Positions 55,844 through 64,000 of a stretch of DNA of 64,000 nucleotides are shown piece by piece. A model generated the notes under the pieces. It worked only from the letters and a program-made list of their open reading frames with translations, was not told the origin of the DNA and did not search any database. Each line of letters starts with the position of its first letter. Position 1 is the stretch's first letter. Origin of the DNA: AP-15 sp963716115 (lineage in GTDB: Bacteria > Pseudomonadota > Alphaproteobacteria > ATCC43930 > CGMCC-115725); NCBI GenBank assembly GCA_963716115.1, contig CAVQSZ010000006.1, forward strand, positions 434,001 through 498,000, in the 5' to 3' direction. The position numbers and the translations under genes were made by a program.

Positions 55844-57153
55844 ATGAGCGTGATCGACGAAACCCATGATCCGCGGCGCGAAAGCTGGGTCGCCTCGGCC
55901 AACGGCCATGCCGAGTTTCCGATCCAGAACCTGCCGTTCGGGGTGTTCAGCCCGGCGGGCGGGGCGCCGCGCGGCGGGGTGGCGATCGGCGACATGATCT
56001 TCGACCTGCCGGCGGGGCTCGCGGCCGGGCTGTTCTCCGGCGAGGCGGCCACCGCCGCCGAGGCGGCGTCCGGCCCGACCCTGAACCCGCTGATGGCGCT
56101 GGGCGCTGCGCCGCGGCGGGCGCTGCGCCGGCGGCTCTCGGCGCTGCTCGCGGCCGACGGCCCGGATCGGGCGAGGACCGAGGGGCTGGCGCCGCGGCTG
56201 CTGCACGAGGCCGCCCAATGCACGATGCACCTGCCGGCGGCGATCGGCGGCTTTACCGATTTCTTCGCCGGCATCCATCACGCGCGCAACGGCGGGATGC
56301 GGCGCGACCCGAACAACCCGCTGAGCCCGAACTACAAATACGTGCCGGTCGCGTATCACAGCCGGGCCTCGTCGGTGCGGCCGTCGGGCGTGCCGATCCG
56401 CCGGCCGAGCGGTCAGCGCAAGGCGCCCAACGAGGAGGCGCCGAGCTACGGCCCGTCGCAAAAGCTCGATTACGAGCTCGAGCTGGCGGTCTGGATCGGC
56501 CCCGGCAACGCAATGGGCGAGCCGATCCCGATCGGCCGCGCCGGCGAGCACATCTTCGGCCTCGGCCTCGTCAACGACTGGTCGGCGCGCGACGTGCAGG
56601 GCTGGGAATCGCAGCCGCTGGGGCCGTTTCTCGGCAAGAATTTCGGCTCGACCGTGTCGCCCTGGATCGTCACCGCCGAGGCGCTGGCGCCGTTCCGCGT
56701 GGCCCAGCCGCCGCGGCCGGAGGGCGATCCGCGGCCGCTGCCTCATCTTGGGACGAGGCCGACCAGCGCGAGGGCGCCTTCGACATCGCGCTCGAAGCGC
56801 TGCTGCTGACCGAAACGATGCGCACGAGAGGGCTGCCGCCGCACCGGATGTCGGCCAGCAACACGACCGACCTCTATTGGACCCTGGCGCAGCTGGTCGC
56901 GCACCACACCAGCGGCGGCTGCAACCTGCAGCCCGGCGACCTCTTCGGCACCGGCACGATCTCCGGCCCGACCAGCGAGGGCTAGGGCAGCCTGATGGAG
57001 CTGAGCCAGGACGGCCAGCGCCGGATCACGCTCGCCTCGGGCGAGACCCGCACCTTCATCGAGAACGGCGACGAGGTGATCTTCCGCGCCCATTGCCGGC
57101 GCGACGGCTATGCGCCGATCGGCTTTGGCGAGTGCCGCGCGCGGATCGTCTGA
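55844..57153 (+). pseudogene. fahA: Fumarylacetoacetase, frameshift plus internal TAG
   Basis: ATG 55844 (MSVIDETHDPRRESWVASAN) starts a canonical fumarylacetoacetase: FPIQNLPFGVFSP, FTDFFAGIHHARNGG, YVPVAYHSRASSV, LDYELELAVWIGPGN, GLVNDWSARDVQGWE, FLGKNFGSTVSPWIVT. Near 56750 a one-base slip moves to another frame (ETMRTRGLPPHRMSASN, WTLAQLVAHHTSGGCNLQPG). At 56983-56985 a TAG sits where the family has a sense codon in the TSEG/GSLMEL junction. The C-terminus ends at TGA 57153. The enzyme performs the last step of tyrosine catabolism. Two independent lesions favour true decay, but indel errors remain possible. Confidence 0.8.
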
Positions 57154-57899
57154 TGGCCGACGCGCTCGGCTGGCGGCGCAAATTCGGGGTCGTCGCGCCC
57201 AGCACCAACACGGTCGTGCAGCCGGAATTCGACGCGATGCGCCCGCCCGGCGTCACCAACCATTTCGGCCGCATCCACATCCCCAACCGCCCGATCCAGG
57301 GCGACGCCGATTTCGAGACGCTGATCCAAACCGTGCGCGGCGAGCTGATGGCGGCGGTCGACCGGGTCATGACCTGCGAGCCCGACCACCTGATCATGGG
57401 GATGTCGTCGGAGACGTTCTGGGACGGCCTCGACGGCAGCGAAAGACTGCGCGAGCGGGTCGAGGCCAGGGCCGGGGTCGCGGTCACGATGGGCTCGGAC
57501 GCCTCGCGCCAGGCATTGCAGCGCTGTGGCGACATCAGGCGGATCGGCGTCGTGACGCCGTACATGCCGGTCGCCGACCAGCAGGTGCGCCGCTTTTTCG
57601 CCGATTGCGGCTTCGAGGTGGTGCGGCTCGTCGGCCTCAAATGCGCGAGCCCGGTGCTGATCGCCCATGTCTCCGAAAAGGAGCTGCGCGACGCGGTCCT
57701 CGCCGTCGACGGAACCGATGTGGAAGCCGTGATCCAGGTCGGCACCAACCTCGCGATGGCGCGGCTCGCCGGCATCGCCGAATTCTGGCTCGGCAAGCCG
57801 GTGCTGGCGATCAACACCGCGACCTACTGGTGGGCGCTGCGCCGCAACGGCATCGCCGATCCGATCGACGGCTTCGGCTCGCTGCTGCGCGAGCATTAG
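57153..57899 (+). CDS. Maleate isomerase / arylmalonate-decarboxylase-like protein
   Basis: 248 residues. KFGVVAPSTNTVVQPEFDAM, NRPIQGDADFETLI, HLIMGMSSETFWDG, IGVVTPYMPVADQQVRRFF and VIQVGTNLAMARLAGIAEFW match the Asp/Glu-racemase-superfamily branch that includes maleate isomerase. The first catalytic Cys position appears to hold Met (IMGMSSE), so the exact reaction is uncertain. Its ATG overlaps the TGA of the fumarylacetoacetase gene (TGATG), so the two were cotranscribed. Confidence 0.78.
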   Translation: MADALGWRRKFGVVAPSTNTVVQPEFDAMRPPGVTNHFGRIHIPNRPIQGDADFETLIQTVRGELMAAVDRVMTCEPDHLIMGMSSETFWDGLDGSERLRERVEARAGVAVTMGSDASRQALQRCGDIRRIGVVTPYMPVADQQVRRFFADCGFEVVRLVGLKCASPVLIAHVSEKELRDAVLAVDGTDVEAVIQVGTNLAMARLAGIAEFWLGKPVLAINTATYWWALRRNGIADPIDGFGSLLREH

Positions 57900-57935
57900 A
57901 GCGGTTTATCGAGCGGCAGGTTCGCAGACTTTGAC

Positions 57936-57957
57936 GAGATTGCTTCGAAGCAATCTC
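57936..57957. repeat. 22-bp perfect palindrome
   Basis: gagattgcttc followed by its exact reverse complement gaagcaatctc. It lies 37 bases after a stop codon and could terminate transcription, but no T-tract follows; it may be a REP-type unit. Confidence 0.55.
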
Positions 57958-58166
57958 GATCCGACGATGCAACCCGATAGAAATCCGCTCCGGCTGCGCT
58001 GACGCCCGGCTCTCGCCGCGGCCGCGACGCGCAATTCGGATTTCGACGCCGGCAGCCGCAGGGCGCCGGGGAGCGATCGCGCCGGCGCGCCGGGCCGGCA
58101 GGGGCGGCGCTTGACAGCGTCGCGCCGCGATCGCCACTGATCGCGAAGGTCCGGCTCGTAAAGCGG

Positions 58167-61100
58167 ATGGCGCCCTTGCACGACACCCCTTCTCCCGGCC
58201 GCGCCCGGCTCGCCCCGATCGGAGGGTTTCCGTTCGATGAAGGCGACATCCGACGGTGCCTCCATCGCGAGCTCGACAAGGGACGGGCCTACCAGCGCCG
58301 CGGCGCGGTGCGCGAATTGCGCGCGGACAAGGGCGGACAGCGCCTGATCGCCTCGGTTCAGGGAACGCGGCCCCGCCCCTACCACGTCTTTGTCGAGATC
58401 GGGACGACCGATCCGGTGGCGCTGACCGGCCGCTGCAGCTGCCCCGTCGGCTTCAACTGCAAGCATGCCGCGGCGGTGCTGCTGGAGGCGCTGAGAAAGC
58501 CGCCGCCGATCGAAGGTCCGCCGGCGGACCCGCTGATCGGCCCGATCGGCGGCTGGCTGCAGCAGCTGCGCCAGACGGCGGCGGCGCACCCGACCGCCGC
58601 GGCGGAGGAGATCGCCTACCGCCTCGACCTGCCGCCGCAGCCGGGCATGCCGCTCGTCATCGAGGCCCGCATCGTCCGCATCCTGAAAGCCGGCGGCTGG
58701 GGCGCCGCCCGCCCGCTGCCGACCTCGCAATTGCAGAACCCGACGGCAAATTACTTCCAGCCGGACGACCGCGCCATCCTCGGGCTTGGCGCCGGAGGTT
58801 CGCAGTCCGCGCTCAAGGCCCCGGACGATCCCGACCTCCTCGACCTCCTGCTTCGCCGGATGATCGCGACCGGCCGGTGCTGCTGGCAGGATCTCGGCTC
58901 GCCGCCGCTGACCCTGGGGCCGGCGCGGCGCGGCCGGCTCGCCTGGCGGCTCGCGGCCGATGGCCGGCAGATCATTGGCGGTCGAGCTCGACGGCGGCGC
59001 GGCGGCGGCGCTGCCCGCGGCCTCGCCCTGGTATGTCCTCCCGGACGCGCACGTCGCCGGGCCGATCGAGCTCGACGTGGCGCGGCCGCTGGTCAGGATC
59101 GCGCTGGCGGCGCCGCCGGTGACGATCGCCCAGGCCGAGGCGGTCGGCGCCGCGCTCGAACGCGACATGCCCGGGCTCGCCCTGCCGCGGCCGCGCACCG
59201 ATCTGGTCGAGGAGATCCGCGAGGAGGCGCCGGTCCCGACTCTCCTCCTCGCCACCCGCAAGCTCGGCTGGAGCTATTGGGACGCGCGGTCGAACAGCTG
59301 GGACCAGAGCATCGACCTCGCCCTCCTCGGCTACAGCTACGGCGGCAAGCCGATCGACTTTGGGAGCAGCCCGCGCGAGCTGCGCAGCTTCGAGGATGGC
59401 CGCATTGTCGTCCGCCGGCGCGACCTCGACGCCGAGCTGTCGGCGCGGCAGCGGCTGGAGCGCTTCGGGCTGCATGTCTTCGAGAGGCCGCGCGCCGCCG
59501 GCATCGCCTCCGACCACATCGTCCTCGGCTTTTCCGACGGGCCGGCGGATTGGCCGGGCTTTGTCTACGAGGCGCTGCCGCGGCTCGAGCGCGAGGGCTG
59601 GCGGATCGAGATCGAGAACGGCTTCCGCCATCGCGTCGTCGATGCCGGCGGCGAATGGACGGCCGAGGTCGAGGAGGGCGGCGGCTGGTGGTTCTCGCTC
59701 GATCTCGGCATCGAGATCGACGGGGAGCGGGTGCCGCTGCTGCCGGTGCTGACCTCGCTCCTCGGCCGGATGCGCGATCTCGGCAGCCCGAGCGGGCTCG
59801 ATGCGCTGGCGGCGAAGGGCGTCGTCTTCGGCCGGCTTGCCGACGGCAGGCATGTGGCGCTGCCGCTCGAACGCACCAAGGCCATCCTGTCGACCTTGGT
59901 CGAGCTCTATCATCCGGGCAGCCTTTCGGACGAGGGCCGGATCGAGGTCTCGGCCGGCGCGGCGATGGGCCTCGCCGCGGTCGAGGCGGCGACGCAATTG
60001 CGCTGGCTCGGCGGCGAGCGGCTGCGGGCGTTGGCCGCGCGGCTGGCGGATTTCGCCGGGATCGACGAGGTCGCGCCGCCCGCGGGGCTGCGCACCGAAT
60101 TGCGCCCCTATCAGCGCGAGGGCCTCGACTGGCTGCAATTCCTGCGCGACTACGAGCTCGGCGGCATCCTCGCCGACGATATGGGGCTGGGAAAGACCGT
60201 CCAGGCGCTCGCCCACATCCTGGTCGAGAAGCGCGAGGGCCGCCTCGACCGGCCCTGCCTCGTCGTCTGCCCGACCAGCGTCGTGCCGAACTGGCTCGCC
60301 GAGGCAGCGCGGCTGGCGCCCGAATTGCGCGTCCTGTCATTGCACGGGCCGGACCGGGCGCAGCGTTTCGCCGAGATCGGCGACGACGATCTGGTGGTGA
60401 CGACCTATGCGCTGCTGGCGCGCGACGCCGACCATCTGCTGCCGGTCGCCTGGCACATCGCGGTGCTCGACGAGTCGCAGGCGATCAAGAACGCGGCGGC
60501 CAAGACGACGGGGCTCGTCTGCCGGCTCGACGCGCGCCACCGGCTGTGCCTGACCGGGACGCCGATGGAGAACCATCTCGGCGAGCTGTGGTCGCAATTC
60601 GCCTTTCTGATGCCGGGGCTGCTCGGCGACGCCAAGCGCTTTGCGCGGCTGTTCCGCACCCCGATCGAGAAGCGGCAGGACGGCGAGCGCCGCGGCGTGC
60701 TGGCCTCGCGGGTGAAGCCGTTCCTGTTGCGCCGGACCAAGGCGCTGGTCGCGGCCGATTTGCCGCCCAAGACCGAGATGCTGCGACCGCTCGAATTGTC
60801 CGGGCCGCAGCGCGACCTCTACGAGACCGTGCGGCTGGCGATGCACGAGAAGGTGCGCCGCGAGGTCGCCGCCAAAGGGCTCGCGCGCAGCCACATCATC
60901 GTGCTCGACGCCTTGTTGAAGCTGCGCCAGGTGTGCTGCGACCCGCGCCTCGTTAAGCTTGCCGCGGCGCGCCGGGTGACCGCCAGCGCCAAGCTGTCGC
61001 ATCTGATGGAGATGCTGCCGCCGCTGATCGAGGACGGGCGGCGCATCCTGTTATTCTCGCAGTTCACCAGCATGCTCGACCTGATCAAGCCCATGGTCGC

Positions 61101-61497
61101 CGAGGCCGGCATCGATTTTGTCGAGCTGCGCGGCGACACTGTGGACCGCGCCCGCCCGGTGGCGCGCTTTCAGAAGGGCAAGATCCCGCTCTTTCTGATC
61201 AGCCTCAAAGCGGGCGGCGCCGGCCTCAACCTGACCGCCGCCGACACGGTCATCCATTACGACCCGTGGTGGAACCCGGCGGTCGAGGACCAGGCCACCG
61301 ACCGCGCCCATCGCATCGGCCAGGACAAGCCCGTTTTTGTCTACAAGCTCGTCGCGCAAGGCACGGTCGAGGAGCGCATGCTCGAATTGCAGGCGCGCAA
61401 GAAGGCGCTCGCCGCCGGGATCTACGACGCCGGCGGCAAGACCGCGGCCGCCCTCGAAGCCGCCGACATCGAGCGCCTGTTCGAACCGCTCGGCTGA
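58167..61497 (+). CDS. SWIM-domain SNF2/DEAD-like helicase, one frameshift
   Basis: The N-terminal frame carries a SWIM zinc finger (CSCPVGFNCKHAAAVLLEAL). A slip near 58980 moves to the frame of the remaining ~840 residues: LRPYQREGLDWLQFL, Walker A ILADDMGLGKTVQALA, LVVCPTSVVPNWLAEA, the DEAD-box position VLDESQAIKN, LTGTPMENHLGELWSQF, LLFSQFTSMLDLI, SLKAGGAGLNLTAADTVIHY and DRAHRIGQDKPVFVYKL. These are the ordered SNF2 motifs of RapA/HepA-like DNA translocases. Restored, it is about 1,109 residues, normal for SWIM-SNF2 proteins. The role is ATP-dependent remodelling of protein-DNA complexes; specific target unknown. Confidence 0.87.
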
Positions 61498-61500
61498 AGA

Positions 61501-61608
61501 TCAGGCCGTCCGCAAGCCGAGAAGGCGCTCCATCGGCGCGAAATCGCGGTCGTTATGCAGCAAGGCGTGACCGCGCTCGATGCAGAACGTGCCGATGACG
61601 AGGGTCAC
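61501..61608 (-). pseudogene. vapC: VapC toxin stub (C-terminal PIN-domain end)
   Basis: A 35-residue frame reads IGTFCIERGHALLHNDRDF followed by APMERLLGL, the typical end of VapC PIN-domain RNases with the last acidic active-site residue in DRDF. The N-terminal ~95 residues, including the first catalytic Asp, are missing. It overlaps the end of the antitoxin gene by four bases, so an internal deletion has joined the antitoxin to the last quarter of the toxin. Confidence 0.7.
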
Positions 61609-61808
61609 GTCAGATCGCGTCCCTGACGGCTCTCGTCGAGATTGCCGTCCCACTGCACCTTGCCGACGAGGCCCAGGATCTCCTCCTGCTGCTTGACCTG
61701 GACCAGCATCCGCAGCCCTGCCTCGACTGCCGCGCGCTTGGTCTTGAGGCCGGTAAGGCGGAGGGCTTCCTGCATGAGCCCGTCGCTGATCTCGATGTTC
61801 GTGCGCAT
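61605..61808 (-). CDS. vapB: VapB-type antitoxin
   Basis: 67 residues. MRTNIEISDGLMQEALRLTG, then KTKRAAVEAGLRMLVQVKQQ, is the ribbon-helix-helix layout of VapB (DUF2191-type) antitoxins, which bind operator DNA and neutralise a PIN-domain RNase. ATG 61808 is chosen because conservation begins exactly there. The cognate toxin is only a stub, leaving an orphan antitoxin. Confidence 0.82.
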   Translation of the reverse strand: MRTNIEISDGLMQEALRLTGLKTKRAAVEAGLRMLVQVKQQEEILGLVGKVQWDGNLDESRQGRDLT

Positions 61809-62123
61809 TGTCGTCCCTGTGTATCGATTGTCATAACGATACACTTGTGGACGATCGGAAGCGCCGGACGTGCTTCCATCGGCTAGTGGCGCCAACCAGA
61901 CGCTTAACTCCGTTCTCGTCTTCCCGGCGAAGGCCGGGATCCATCTCTGCCGTAGATACCGGCCTTCACCGGTAGGTGGGCGCCATCCGTCAAATCGAAG
62001 CGCGTCGCGTGATTGTCGTTGCGAGCCCACGGGTTCGCTCGTCCGGTCGAGATTGCTTCGTCGCGCGATGCGCTCCTAACAAGAAGCAAGTTCTTTGCGG
62101 CAATCCCGTGCAGCGCGGTGCAT

Positions 62124-62219
62124 CCCCCCTCACCCAGCTTCGGGTAAGGCTCGGCTCCGCCTCGCCAACCCTGCGCAACCCTCTCCCCCCAGTGGGGGGA
62201 GAGGGAAGGGTGAGGGGGG
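62124..62219. repeat. 96-bp REP-type palindrome
   Basis: Outer arms ccccctcaccc and gggtgaggggg enclose inner arms ctctcccccc and ggggggagag around a short loop. This nested palindrome is a pattern I associate with Rhizobiales-type REP elements. Confidence 0.7.
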
Positions 62220-62359
62220 CCGCTCGGGCAGGGCCATTAGTTTCATCCAGGGCGGGTCGGCCATCGGCCGGTCGGAAACTCGCAACGACAATCTCTTAGT
62301 ATCCGACCCGAAGTGAAGCCCGTTATCTCAGTGGAATATCGTCGCCCCGTGCGCGTTCA

Positions 62360-62423
62360 GCCCACGGGCTTGTCCCGTGGGGAAAGCGGGGGTCCAGAGC
62401 CTGCCCCTGGCATGAACAGGGGG
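62360..62423. repeat. Two adjacent palindromic units
   Basis: gcccacgggcttgtcccgtg plus ggg (62360-62382) is followed by agagcctgcccctggcatga plus acaggggg (62396-62423). Both units are also found, separately, as insertions inside the group II intron RT gene (1610-1635, 1971-1999). Confidence 0.75.
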
Positions 62424-62523
62424 AACCATTCGAGCCCTTGGAGCACTGGGCTCCCGATTTCGCGGGAATGACGAACCTATTGACATATAAAGACGTATTT
62501 TAGATCGTACTTTTAAAACAGGG

Positions 62524-63048
62524 TCAACTCGATCGGAAGCTGCTCTGGAAAACCGCGCGCAGCGCCGACCAGCGCTCGAGCTTGGCGGCAAAGTCGAGCC
62601 GGGCATGGGCCGGGCTCGTCGACGGCAGCGCGAGATAGGCGAGGCCGGAACGGCGCGAGAAATGGCGGTCGTGGAGGCGCCGCGCGCCGGCGCCGTTGAA
62701 GGCGACGGCGCGGATCAGCGGGTGGCTGTCGAGCAGCGCGTCGATCGCGTTCGGCTCCTCCCGGCGGATCGTCGCGTCGGCGCTGGCCTCGCGCTCGCCC
62801 GCCGCGCACACGTCCCACAGCGCCACCCGATGCGCCCTGGCGAAGCTCAGCCTCGCGTCGTAATCGGCGCTCGGCGCGGCGTCGAACAGCGCGAACAGGA
62901 GCGGCCAGAAGAGATTGCGCGGGTGGGCGTAGTATTCGCGGCGGCGCAGCAACTCTTCGCCCGGCAGGGTGCCGAGGATCAGGACCCGCGGCTCGTCGCC
63001 GACGATCGGCGGGAAGCTGCGCCTGGTCGCCGGCCGGCCGCCGCTCAC
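62524..63048 (-). CDS. DNA-deoxyinosine (hypoxanthine) glycosylase, uracil-DNA-glycosylase superfamily
   Basis: 174 residues. SFPPIVGDEPRVLILGTLPG followed by YYAHPRNLFWPLLFALF is the active-site segment of the family-6-like hypoxanthine-DNA glycosylases; VALWDVCAAGEREASADA and LPSTSPAHA are the other conserved blocks. It would remove deaminated adenine from DNA for base-excision repair. The ATG at 63048 overlaps the TGA of the upstream deacylase gene (ATGA). Confidence 0.83.
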   Translation of the reverse strand: MSGGRPATRRSFPPIVGDEPRVLILGTLPGEELLRRREYYAHPRNLFWPLLFALFDAAPSADYDARLSFARAHRVALWDVCAAGEREASADATIRREEPNAIDALLDSHPLIRAVAFNGAGARRLHDRHFSRRSGLAYLALPSTSPAHARLDFAAKLERWSALRAVFQSSFRSS

Positions 63049-64000
63049 GCGACGTAGCGGCCGAGGCGCACCGCGGTCTGACCCCTGACCAGACGCCGCG
63101 ACGGCATGATCAGCACGCAGTCGTCATAGGGGGTGCGCACCTCGCGCGCGCCGTCGCGGCCGATCAGGGCGCCCTTTGGCGACAGCACTTCAAGGCCGCG
63201 GAAATCGTCGACGAACTCGAACTTGTCGCCGGTGATCGTGACCGCCTCGGTGACCTCGATCACCCGCTGCCGGGGGTGCGCGTCGAAGCCGGGGCTGCCG
63301 ACCGGCCTTGCGTCATCCGCCGAGAGCGCGCCGACGGCGACCAGAAAGCGCAGCATGACGTCGGTCGCGACCTCGGCGGCGGCGCGTTGCCAGTGCTGGC
63401 CCGCCTCGATCAAGAGCGCGGTCTTGGCCGAGGCCGGGTCGCCGAACCCGCCATAATCGCGCATCCGCGGGCCCGCGGCGTGGCCGGCATCGCACATGAT
63501 CAGCTCGGGGATGCCGACCTGTCGCGCCAATTCGACCGACCGGGGGAGGACGCCGGCCAGCATCAGCGGCGCCGTCGCGTACTGCATCGAATGGATGTCG
63601 AGCAGGCAATCGGCGGCGTCGACGAACGGGCGCAGCTCGCGCGCGCGGGCGAGCTCGGCCGAGCGGCGCGCGCCGTCGAGCGTCGCCGGCGCCCACAGGC
63701 GGTTGAAATCTTCGTCGACATAGCGCGAGGCGACCGGCATGCGACGGTCGAAGCTGTGGTAGGCGGCGACATTGTCGAAGGCCAGGGTCAGCTTCCCGCG
63801 CCGCGGCTGCAACCCGGCACGGAACAGCCGATCGAGCGCGATCGCGCCGCAAATCTCGTTGCCGTGGGTCAGCGCCGCCACCAGCACTTGCGGCCCGGCG
63901 ACCCCGCTGTCGAAGCTCGTCACATAGTCGATGCCGGTGTTGCCCGACCGGTACGGCTCGATATCGGGGGGGCTCAGCTCGACGGCGTAGTTGGGCTCGG
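63045..64000 (-). CDS. Succinylglutamate desuccinylase/aspartoacylase-family protein (5' end outside window)
   Basis: The frame is open to the right edge; residues just before the first internal candidate start read EPYRSGNTGIDYVTSFDSG, which fits the family, so the true start lies beyond 64000. The zinc-site motif LTHGNEICGAIAL (His, Glu), RYVDEDFNRLWAP, LLDIHSMQY (second His) and TALLIEAGQHWQ (catalytic Glu) identify an M14-like deacylase. C-terminal residues form the beta-barrel cap. Substrate unknown. The gene overlaps the DNA glycosylase gene by four bases. Confidence 0.82.
   Translation of the reverse strand, partial: EPNYAVELSPPDIEPYRSGNTGIDYVTSFDSGVAGPQVLVAALTHGNEICGAIALDRLFRAGLQPRRGKLTLAFDNVAAYHSFDRRMPVASRYVDEDFNRLWAPATLDGARRSAELARARELRPFVDAADCLLDIHSMQYATAPLMLAGVLPRSVELARQVGIPELIMCDAGHAAGPRMRDYGGFGDPASAKTALLIEAGQHWQRAAAEVATDVMLRFLVAVGALSADDARPVGSPGFDAHPRQRVIEVTEAVTITGDKFEFVDDFRGLEVLSPKGALIGRDGAREVRTPYDDCVLIMPSRRLVRGQTAVRLGRYVA

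Larger units (their letters stand above)
61809..62523. other. Repeat-rich intergenic region
   Basis: 715 bases with no supportable gene. It contains several palindromes: tcccggcgaaggccggga (61922-61939), the 96-bp unit at 62124-62219, the pair at 62360-62423, and ctcccgatttcgcgggaatg near 62450. These are typical of alphaproteobacterial REP sequences. Confidence 0.6.

Noticed and set aside
55741..56274. N-terminal extension of the SGNH protein to 56274
   Set aside because: It is antisense to the conserved fumarylacetoacetase N-terminus; the natural start is the membrane helix at 55740.
1..64000. tRNA, rRNA or riboswitch genes
   Set aside because: I looked for tRNA-like cloverleaf ends and conserved rRNA or riboswitch stretches and saw none; a covariance-model scan would be needed to exclude them fully.

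Overview
The window is visibly G+C-rich and reads as an alphaproteobacterial chromosome, probably Rhizobiales or Rhodospirillales. The pointers are the guaA/rsmB housekeeping block, IS66/IS630/IS701/IS256/IS3 remnants and REP-type palindromes of the 'ccctcaccc...gggtgaggg' kind. Genus is not resolved. Single-base frameshifts are common in accessory genes and also in core-type ones (fumarylacetoacetase, SNF2 helicase, a glycosyltransferase). Part of the apparent gene decay may therefore be uncorrected assembly indels.

Layout. 1-4137: mobile-element wreckage, namely an IS630 tail and an IS66 element (tnpB, tnpC) split by an antisense group II intron whose reverse transcriptase is itself broken by palindromic insertions. 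4165-36184: two inverted copies of a 1,675 bp segment, each holding a complete UDP-GlcNAc 2-epimerase gene, enclose about 28.7 kb of surface-polysaccharide genes that mostly read rightward. These are a TPR-KpsM fusion permease, a KpsT-KpsE fusion, a duplicated deacetylase-like protein, many GT-B glycosyltransferase modules (three or four chained in one ~7.3 kb gene), a sulfotransferase carrying a 31-unit array of a 17-residue repeat, deacetylases, methyltransferases, a DMFase-beta-like protein and a secreted LamG protein. 34811-41692: a leftward operon for an amidosugar nucleotide (FlaA1/CapD-like dehydratase, DegT aminotransferase, glycosyltransferase, hexapeptide acetyltransferase, Gfo/Idh oxidoreductase, 2-epimerase). 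It is divergent from a UDP-sulfoquinovose synthase at 41938. 43.4-47.75 kb: nested IS701/IS3/IS256 remnants. 47.75-49.15 kb: an uncharacterised HTH-like protein. From 49643 rightward the genes look core: guaA, rsmB, a glycosyltransferase, a hydrolase, an SGNH protein, fumarylacetoacetase, a maleate-isomerase-like protein, a SWIM/SNF2 helicase, a VapB antitoxin with a VapC stub, a DNA-deoxyinosine glycosylase and a deacylase cut by the window edge.

How it may work together (inference). The central cassette appears to build and export a sulfur-containing (sulfoquinovose and/or sulfate ester) amidosugar polysaccharide by a KpsMT-like ABC route. A distinctive 17-residue repeat joins otherwise unrelated enzymes of the cassette and is the strongest candidate for something undescribed. 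The long inverted repeats could let the export/assembly block flip. Very short palindromic elements have inserted inside several transposase and intron genes. The island ends next to the 3' end of guaA, a known integration hotspot.
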